Positions 1 through 5,014 of a stretch of DNA of 8,247 bases are shown in pieces; within the stretch, counting starts at the first letter, position 1; every line of letters begins with the position of its first letter. Source of the DNA: Dehalococcoidia bacterium (GTDB taxonomy: Bacteria; Chloroflexota; Dehalococcoidia; Tepidiformales; Tepidiformaceae). The translations under genes were made by a program, and so were the position numbers. The notes below the pieces were generated by a model. That model saw nothing but the letters and a program-made list of their open reading frames with translations, had not been told where the DNA came from and made no database searches. The stretch lies in assembly GCA_007126855.1 (NCBI GenBank), contig SLAK01000276.1:1-8247 (forward strand). The letters run 5' to 3'.

Positions 1-429
1 GAACACTCCGACTGGGTGTTCCTGAACGGTGGCACACCGAGCAAGATCGGCGGGCTCATCGAGCGCTTCCGGGCGGCTGCCAAACGGACGGGGCGCACGG
101 TGCGCTTCGCGCTCTATGCGATTCCCCTCTGCCGCGCGACCGACGCCGAGGCTGAACGCGAGGTGCGCGACATGGTGAAGGCCATCCGTTCCGAGACCGT
201 AGAGAAGCGGCGGCTGCGGGTTTCCGGCGCACATGGGATGTGGGAAGAAAGCGATGACCCGCTCACCGTGCTCGACTCGAATGAAGGCTACGCCTCGCGG
301 CTGATTGGGTCGCCAAAGACCATCCTCAAACGCATGAAGGAATTCAACGACCTGGGCGTCGACTGCTTCCACATCACGCTCCAGGACGAGCGCTTCAACA
401 CCGAGGTCTTGCCGCGGATCAACCGCTGA
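1..429 (+). CDS. Luciferase-like (LLM class) flavin-dependent monooxygenase, C-terminal part
   Basis: This is the last 142 codons of a gene that begins before the window; the reading frame is open from base 1 to the TGA at 427-429. The protein resembles the C-terminal half of bacterial luciferase-like oxidoreductases of the SsuD/SfnG/RutA kind, which use reduced FMN and oxygen to oxidise small organic substrates in the cytoplasm. Visible support is the WVFLNGG strand near the start, a helix-rich middle, and the typical family ending LIGSPKTILKRMKEF followed by LGVDCFHITLQDE and VLPRI. In this family the GSP..I..R...F segment closes the TIM barrel. The FMN-binding N-terminal half is outside the window, so the substrate cannot be inferred. 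The GTG at base 16 is an internal valine codon, not a start. The gene ends 72 bases before asd and appears unrelated to it. Confidence 0.85.
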   Translation, partial: EHSDWVFLNGGTPSKIGGLIERFRAAAKRTGRTVRFALYAIPLCRATDAEAEREVRDMVKAIRSETVEKRRLRVSGAHGMWEESDDPLTVLDSNEGYASRLIGSPKTILKRMKEFNDLGVDCFHITLQDERFNTEVLPRINR

Positions 430-445
430 TCGCATTCACCGTTCC

Positions 446-474
446 GTGACCCCACCCGGATGCTCGGCTAGCAT
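446..474 (+). promoter_or_regulatory. Predicted sigma-70-type promoter of asd
   Basis: GTGACC at 446-451 and TAGCAT at 469-474 are separated by 17 bases, giving a predicted transcript start near 481, about 20 bases before the asd ATG. The leader would still contain the GGAG ribosome site at 490-493. The same spacing and a nearly identical -35 element occur at the hydrolase promoter (2070-2098), which strengthens both calls. Confidence 0.5.
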
Positions 475-501
475 GGGAACAACCCAACCGGAGCGACTGC
501 C

Positions 502-1524
502 ATGGACGCATACAACATAACCGTCGTCGGCGGCGCCGGCATCGTTGGTCGTGAGTTCCTCAAAATCATCGACGAACGCCAGATTCCTGTCGGCCGGCTG
601 CGCCTCCTCGCTACTGCTCGCTCGGCCGGAAAGACCGTCGAGTTTCGCGGCGAGACCATAACCATCGAAGAGACTACCCCGGAAAGCTTCCGCGAAGATG
701 ACGACATCGTCTTTCTCTCGGCTTCCGGCTCGGCCTCGCGCGAATACGCGCCGATCGCCCGCGACAAGGGCTGTTTTGTGATCGATGACTCCAGCGCCTT
801 CCGTATGGACCCGGAGGTGCCGCTGGTCATCCCGGAAGTGAACCCGGAAGACCTGGACTGGCACAAGGGCATCGTCAGTCAGCCCAACTGCACCACCACG
901 CCGATGGTGATGGCCCTGGCGCCGATCCACCGCGATAACCCGCTGAAGCGGATCGTCGTCAGCACCTACCAGGCTGTGGCCGGCGCGGGAGCTGCCGCGG
1001 TCGATGGCCTCGAGTCGGAGACGCGCGCCGCGCTCGAAGGGCGCCACGAGAATTCGGGAACCCAGAAGCGCGAGATTGCCTTCAACGCCGTCCCCCAGAT
1101 CGATGTCTTCGATGAGGGCGGCTACACGAAGGAAGAGCTGAAGATGGCCAACGAGACGCGCAAGATCCTGCATTCGCAGGACATCGGCATCAGCGCGACC
1201 TGCGTACGCATCCCGACCTTCTTTGGCCATTCGATGGCGGTCTGGGCGGAGTTCGCGAACCCGGTAGACCCGGCCGAGGCGCGCAAGCTGATAGGCACAC
1301 AGCAGGGCATACGCGTGGTCGACGACCCGGCGTCCGAGCAATACCCCACGCCGATGGACGCCGCCGGCAACGACGAGGTGCTCGTCGGCCGCATCCGCAC
1401 CGATGCCTCGACGCCGGGCGGCCTCACCTTCTGGTGCGTCACGGATAGCATCCGCAAGGGCGCTGCCACGAACGTGGTGCAGGTTATCGAAGAGGCAGAC
1501 CGCCGCGGCGTGATCCGCCGCTAG
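502..1524 (+). CDS. asd: Aspartate-semialdehyde dehydrogenase
   Basis: This cytoplasmic enzyme reduces L-aspartyl-4-phosphate to L-aspartate 4-semialdehyde with NADPH, the branch point to lysine/diaminopimelate, threonine and methionine. The 340-residue length is normal for the family. The N terminus carries the nucleotide-binding glycine motif GGAGIVG (residues 10-16). The active-site cysteine is Cys130 in QPNCTTTPM. STYQAVAGAG (154-163) includes the substrate-binding glutamine, and GYTKEELKMANETRKI (207-222) is a strongly conserved family segment. The RIPTFFGHS segment supplies Arg236 and the acid/base His243, and the protein closes with IRKGAATNVVQ. The ATG at 502 is supported by GGAG at 490-493, eight bases upstream. 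No lysC, dapA or hom gene is adjacent; the next gene is an unrelated ribonuclease-like gene twelve bases downstream. Nothing appears missing or broken. Confidence 0.97.
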   Translation: MDAYNITVVGGAGIVGREFLKIIDERQIPVGRLRLLATARSAGKTVEFRGETITIEETTPESFREDDDIVFLSASGSASREYAPIARDKGCFVIDDSSAFRMDPEVPLVIPEVNPEDLDWHKGIVSQPNCTTTPMVMALAPIHRDNPLKRIVVSTYQAVAGAGAAAVDGLESETRAALEGRHENSGTQKREIAFNAVPQIDVFDEGGYTKEELKMANETRKILHSQDIGISATCVRIPTFFGHSMAVWAEFANPVDPAEARKLIGTQQGIRVVDDPASEQYPTPMDAAGNDEVLVGRIRTDASTPGGLTFWCVTDSIRKGAATNVVQVIEEADRRGVIRR

Positions 1525-1536
1525 GCCCTGGTCGCC

Positions 1537-2010
1537 ATGCGCGCACGATGGGTGGCGCTGGCCGGGTTCGCGTTTGCGGCACTGCTTCTTCTTGCTGTCG
1601 CGGTCGTCGAGCCATTCACGTCATCGCCCGCCACAGAGGCGCCGGGCGATGTTGCCCTCGATTGCGAGGCGACGCTCACCGGGGGCCGCCATCCGGACAT
1701 CCCTGCGGTCGGGCTGGAGCCGTTGGCGGAGTGCCGCCCGGAGGCTGCGTCGACGCTGGAACGCATCGGCCACGACGGGCCCTTCCCCTACCCGCAGGAC
1801 GACGGAACCTTTTTCAACCGCGAGGGCTATCTGCCACCCGCGGCTACGGGGGCATACCGCCTGTACACGGTGGACACGCCCGGCCTCGATCACCGTGGCC
1901 TGCGCCGCTTTGTGACCTTTGGCGGGGAGGACCGCGACCCGTCCGGTTTCGACATCGCCTACTACAGCGACGACCACTATGACACCTTTTGGCGGGTGAC
2001 CGAGGAATGA
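1537..2010 (+). CDS. Exported RNase Sa/barnase-fold protein with substituted catalytic glutamate
   Basis: This 157-residue protein has an N-terminal hydrophobic segment (about residues 6-24) that should act as a signal peptide or membrane anchor, then a linker and a domain of about 95 residues (60-155). The domain closely matches Streptomyces guanyl-specific RNase Sa as I recall it: ERIGHDGPFPYPQDDGTFFN, YTVDTPG, RGLRRFVTFGG and YYSDDHYDTFWRV. The guanine-site Arg-Glu (95-96), the phosphate-site Arg120 and Arg124, and the catalytic acid His147 are all present. The position of the general base (Glu54 in RNase Sa) is Leu109, codon CTG at 1861-1863. The RNase Sa disulfide cysteines are not in their usual places; Cys43 and Cys66 might pair instead. 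It is therefore either an inactive or altered ribonuclease, or one using another base such as Asp113. No barstar-type inhibitor gene is nearby. It starts twelve bases after asd without a clear ribosome site, so co-transcription and coupled translation are likely. The fold is confident; activity is uncertain. Confidence 0.85.
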   Translation: MRARWVALAGFAFAALLLLAVAVVEPFTSSPATEAPGDVALDCEATLTGGRHPDIPAVGLEPLAECRPEAASTLERIGHDGPFPYPQDDGTFFNREGYLPPAATGAYRLYTVDTPGLDHRGLRRFVTFGGEDRDPSGFDIAYYSDDHYDTFWRVTEE

Positions 2011-2069
2011 TGCTGCCGCCGCCCCCACGGTGCGCCGATCATTGTGATTGGGCGGTCGGGAAGCGCGCA

Positions 2070-2098
2070 CTGACCCTTAGAGCAGGGGCGGGTACAAT
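2070..2098 (+). promoter_or_regulatory. Predicted sigma-70-type promoter of the alpha/beta hydrolase gene
   Basis: CTGACC at 2070-2075 and TACAAT at 2093-2098 are exactly 17 bases apart, close to the bacterial housekeeping consensus. Transcription would start near 2105, leaving a leader of about 42 bases. A short inverted repeat, GCGGG (2088-2092) and CCCGC (2101-2105), brackets the -10 element and could be a regulator site or chance in GC-rich DNA. The rest of the 136-base gap (2011-2146) holds no convincing gene or terminator. Confidence 0.6.
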
Positions 2099-2146
2099 CG
2101 CCCGCGTTGTCCACCTCCAAATCTCAGTAACTCGACGGGGAACTGC

Positions 2147-2947
2147 ATGCCCAGGCTCCAGACGCGCGACATCATCATCTACTTCGAAGAGGAGGGCCAG
2201 GGCGATCCCCTGCTGCTGATAACCGGCCTGGGTGCCGACCTGCAGAGCTGGGCGCTGACCGCGCCGGAGCTGGCGAAGCAGCACCGCGTGGTCCGATTCG
2301 ACAACCGCGGCGCCGGCCGCACGAGCGCGCCGGATCGCCCGTACAGCATCGAGGGCATGGCGGACGACGCGGTTGGACTGCTTGACGCGCTGGAAATCGA
2401 AAGAGCGCATGTGCTCGGCTTCAGCATGGGCGGGTTCATCGCCCAGGAGCTGGCGCTCCACCATCCCTCGCGCGTCGGCAAGCTTATCCTCCTGTCCACC
2501 GCCGGTGACATCGACGGCTACACCCGGGCAATGCTGCACGCGCTCAGCACCGTGCGGAAGAGCAACGTCAGCCGCGAAGGCTTCGTGCGCGTGATGGCGC
2601 CGCTGATCTACAGCCCCGACTTCCTCGATGACCCGGAGCGGCTGGAGCGCGCGGTGCAGAATTCGCTGGCGAACCCCTACCCGCAACAGGACCACGCCTA
2701 CCTGCGGCAGGTGCAGGCGCTGCTGCGCTTCAACGCGATGCCGCGACTGAGTGAGTTGAAGCACGACACGCTGGTGATGCACGGCGCCGACGATGTGCTG
2801 ATGCTGCCGCGCAACGGCCAGCGGCTGGCGGATGCGTTGCCGTCCGCGACGTACCAGGAGATGCCGGGCGGGCACGTCGGCCTGCTGGAGCACGCGAAGG
2901 AATACAACACCGCCTTCCTCGAGTTCCTCGGTGCGGGCGGCGCATAG
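2147..2947 (+). CDS. Alpha/beta hydrolase
   Basis: This is a 266-residue soluble alpha/beta-fold hydrolase, a normal length for the PcaD (3-oxoadipate enol-lactonase)/esterase-like branch. The fold landmarks are in order. An early TGLGAD turn (26-31) forms the oxyanion-hole loop. FDNRGAGRTS (51-60) is the conserved segment before the nucleophile. The nucleophile elbow GFSMGG places the catalytic serine at Ser93. HGADDVLMLP supplies the acid, probably Asp216, and PGGHVG supplies His243. All three triad residues are present, so the enzyme should be active. The substrate cannot be read from sequence: esters, lactones or similar compounds are all possible. The ATG is preceded by GGGGA at 2137-2141 at a suitable distance, and the gene has its own promoter-like site, so it is probably a single-gene transcript. 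It converges on the minus-strand membrane-protein gene with only 21 bases between the two stop codons. Confidence 0.92.
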   Translation: MPRLQTRDIIIYFEEEGQGDPLLLITGLGADLQSWALTAPELAKQHRVVRFDNRGAGRTSAPDRPYSIEGMADDAVGLLDALEIERAHVLGFSMGGFIAQELALHHPSRVGKLILLSTAGDIDGYTRAMLHALSTVRKSNVSREGFVRVMAPLIYSPDFLDDPERLERAVQNSLANPYPQQDHAYLRQVQALLRFNAMPRLSELKHDTLVMHGADDVLMLPRNGQRLADALPSATYQEMPGGHVGLLEHAKEYNTAFLEFLGAGGA

Positions 2948-2968
2948 GACGCGGCCTGATGAACCGGG

Positions 2969-4000
2969 TCAGGATCCCTCGCGGCGGCCGGGGCTGGCGG
3001 CCTGGTTGTCGGGTTGGCGGTACTGCAAAAGATCGCGCGGTTTGAGCCCAAGCGCCCATGTTGACACGAGCCCGAGGACGGCCGTCCACAGCAGGATGAG
3101 CACGTGGCTGCCGACCGCGAAGCTGCCTGCCCCACCCGGGGTTTCGCTGAGCAAGCTGACGGTTTCGGCCACGACGAGTTCGTAAGGCCCGACGTCACCC
3201 GGGGTAAGCGGGAGGGTGCGCACGAGATTGGGCCCGATGAGCACGAAGATATAGGCGTAGAGTGGCAATTCTAGGCCGAAGGCCTGGCCCAGGAAGACAA
3301 AGACCAGTGCTTCGGACCCGAAAACTGCCAGGATTACGGCGAACAACGTGAGCGCCCGGCGTGGCGTGCGGAGCGAACGCATGCCGTCCACGAAGCTGTT
3401 GAGCACCATGCTCAACCAGCGCACCGGGCGTTCGGGTAAGCGGCGGAACACGGGACGCGTCGAGAGGTCACCCGGCGCCCAGGTCTCGGAAACGAAGGCG
3501 GCGGTGACGAAGGCCGAGATGAGGACCAGCGTGATCGCGGCGATGGCTTCGCCGGGGACGAGCGGAACCGGCACGAAGAGAAGGGCGACGGCGACCACCA
3601 CGAACATGGTGAGCCAGTTCAGCGGCGTTTCGACGCCGAAGACCGTCCCGGCGAGTTCGGCGCGGGACAGGTGAAAGCGGTTTGCCGCCACCTGGATGCG
3701 GGCCACGTCACCGCCGCGAAGGGGGACCACCATGTTGGCCAGCCGTGAGATGTAGTAGATGGAGATCACGTCGCGGAGTCGGATGCCGCCATGGTGGGAG
3801 AGGATGAGCTTCCAGCGGTAGGCGCCGACGGCGTGGGCGAACGTGAAGGTGATCGTGGCCAGGGCAACCCAGGCGAAATTGACCGCCAGCACCCGCTCGA
3901 CCGCTTCCGGGACGTCGATGCGCCACAAGAGGATGGCGAGCAGCGCGGCGCTGAGGAGGAGCTGGAAGAGCAGGTCGCCGTGGAGTTTGCGCATGCCCAT
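2969..4000 (-). CDS. Flippase-like (LPG synthase TM domain, YbhN/AglD family) integral membrane protein
   Basis: This 343-residue polytopic membrane protein belongs to the family of lysylphosphatidylglycerol synthase transmembrane domains (UPF0104). Members are thought to move lipids or lipid-linked molecules across the cytoplasmic membrane; specific functions are mostly unproven. About seven hydrophobic segments are visible, near residues 8-26, 42-60, 128-148, 151-172, 215-240, 245-265 and 296-318. Family landmarks are YRWKLIL (61-67), the conserved NMVVPLRGGDVARI stretch (89-102) and LPLTPGDVGPYE (263-274). The C terminus from about 320 is polar. No aminoacyl-transferase domain of the MprF type is attached. 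The start is ambiguous between ATG at 4000 and ATG at 3994; neither has a clear ribosome site. The gene follows dam on the same strand after 44 bases, so it is probably the last gene of the lut-dam transcript. Confidence 0.88.
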   Translation of the reverse strand: MGMRKLHGDLLFQLLLSAALLAILLWRIDVPEAVERVLAVNFAWVALATITFTFAHAVGAYRWKLILSHHGGIRLRDVISIYYISRLANMVVPLRGGDVARIQVAANRFHLSRAELAGTVFGVETPLNWLTMFVVVAVALLFVPVPLVPGEAIAAITLVLISAFVTAAFVSETWAPGDLSTRPVFRRLPERPVRWLSMVLNSFVDGMRSLRTPRRALTLFAVILAVFGSEALVFVFLGQAFGLELPLYAYIFVLIGPNLVRTLPLTPGDVGPYELVVAETVSLLSETPGGAGSFAVGSHVLILLWTAVLGLVSTWALGLKPRDLLQYRQPDNQAASPGRREGS

Positions 4001-4022
4001 CCATCATGCGGAATTCAGCGAT

Positions 4023-4036
4023 GCTTACGGGTAAGC
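4023..4036. repeat. Perfect 14-bp inverted repeat between dam and the flippase-like gene
   Basis: GCTTAC (4023-4028), a GG centre and GTAAGC (4031-4036) form a perfect dyad in the 44-base gap between the dam stop and the membrane-protein start. There is no following T-run on the transcribed strand, so it is not a typical intrinsic terminator. It could be a protein-binding site or a small hairpin in the mRNA leader, or chance. Confidence 0.35.
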
Positions 4037-4044
4037 GAGAGTCT

Positions 4045-4935
4045 TTAGCCCAGCGTAACGGCGTCGATGTCCCGTTTTGGCATCTCGAGACCAACCCGCG
4101 CGAAGTTGTCGATGAGCAGCTCGTCGATCGGGGCGCGGCCGTGGCCGTTCGAATTTATCGCGCGGGACATCTTCACCGTCCGGATCTCCAGACCACGCCC
4201 GTCGTAGAGCTCGCGGATGAACGGGTGGCTTGAGTTCGACAGCATGGCGGGCACGCCCCGGCTGGTGAGGTCCTCGAATACGTCGCGGAGGCGGCGTTGC
4301 TCGTCCTGGGAGAACTCCGCGCTCGTATAGGACGTGAAGCTGGAAGTGGCGCTGAGCGGCTGATAGGGCGGGTCCAGGTAGACGAAGTCGCCAGGACGGG
4401 CTGCCGCGCAGGCTTCTTCGAAGTCCACCGACGTGGGCTCCGCGTTGCGCAGGGATTGGGATGCCGCGCGCAGGCCTTCGGTGTGGAGAATGCGCGGGTT
4501 CGCATAGCGCCCGTACGGCACATTAAAGCGGCCACTGCGATTGACCCGGTAGAGGCCGTTGTAGCCGGTCCGGTTGAGGAAGATAAGCCGGGCAGCGCGG
4601 CCCACTGCGGTGGCCGGGTCTTCAGCGCGGACCTGGTAGTAGTAGGCTTTGCGGCCCTCGGCATCCCTGCCGAAGAACTCGCCCGCCATGCGCCCCAGCT
4701 CTTCGATGAGCTGCTCGACATCGTCCCTCACGACCCGGAATGTCTCCATGAGCGCCCCGTTGAGGTCGTTGAGCCGCGAAGGCAGCCCGGGCCGCTCCTG
4801 TTCGAGGGCGAAGAAGACCGCGCCAGCGCCAACAAAAGGCTCATGGTAGGTCACAATGCTTGCGGGGCAACCAGCGGCGACGACGGGGGCCAGCTTGCCT
4901 TTTCCGCCTGCCCACTTGAGAAATGGAGCGCTCAC
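4045..4935 (-). CDS. dam: Dam-type (D12 class) DNA N6-adenine methyltransferase
   Basis: The enzyme transfers a methyl group from S-adenosylmethionine to N6 of adenine in DNA; related Dam/DpnM enzymes recognise GATC, which is only inferred here. Using the GTG at 4935 the protein is 296 residues and begins MSAPFLKWAGGKGKL, the SAM-site start typical of the family. Next come EPFVGAGAVFF (the glycine SAM motif), YNGLYRVNRSGRFNVPYG (family DNA-recognition region) and YLDPPY, the catalytic DPPY motif. The frame can be extended to a GTG at 5046, overlapping lutBC by 32 bases and adding 37 residues. Those codons have only about half G/C at third positions, unlike the strongly GC-ending codons that follow, and they do not resemble the family, so I prefer 4935. 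Neither start has a good ribosome site. No restriction endonuclease gene is adjacent, so this looks like a solitary methylase within the lut gene run. Confidence 0.93.
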   Translation of the reverse strand: MSAPFLKWAGGKGKLAPVVAAGCPASIVTYHEPFVGAGAVFFALEQERPGLPSRLNDLNGALMETFRVVRDDVEQLIEELGRMAGEFFGRDAEGRKAYYYQVRAEDPATAVGRAARLIFLNRTGYNGLYRVNRSGRFNVPYGRYANPRILHTEGLRAASQSLRNAEPTSVDFEEACAAARPGDFVYLDPPYQPLSATSSFTSYTSAEFSQDEQRRLRDVFEDLTSRGVPAMLSNSSHPFIRELYDGRGLEIRTVKMSRAINSNGHGRAPIDELLIDNFARVGLEMPKRDIDAVTLG

Positions 4936-4941
4936 GGGCTG

Positions 4942-4970
4942 ATGGTCTGCTGGCGCGCTGTCACGCTCAA
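4942..4970 (-). promoter_or_regulatory. Possible promoter immediately before dam
   Basis: On the minus strand TTGAGC (4970-4965), 17 bases, then GACCAT (4947-4942) lie so that transcription would begin at or next to the GTG at 4935, implying a leaderless mRNA. The -35 is good but the -10 lacks its first T. A second AT-rich candidate, CATAAT at 5008-5003, lacks a -35. Both are weak; dam may simply be read from the lut transcript. Confidence 0.2.
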
Positions 4971-5014
4971 GAGCTGCTGCGTCATCTGCAGGCGAGACAT
5001 CGATTATGCAAGCT

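Noticed and set aside
436..1341. A 301-codon open frame on the minus strand opposite asd
   Set aside because: Arginine- and valine-rich shadow of a clear asd gene; no family resemblance, and its existence follows from GC-rich codon use.
2039..2893. A 284-codon minus-strand frame opposite the hydrolase
   Set aside because: Gln/Arg/His-rich antisense shadow of the hydrolase; it also covers the promoter region and has no recognisable domain.
2955..2973. CCTGA...TCAGG inverted repeat between the convergent hydrolase and flippase-like genes, considered as a terminator
   Set aside because: Only five base pairs with a nine-base loop and no T-run in either direction; too weak to call.
4932..5000. 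A 22-codon minus-strand frame whose TGA overlaps the dam GTG (GTGA)
   Set aside because: The overlap would allow coupled translation, but there is no ribosome site and no conserved sequence evidence; likely chance.
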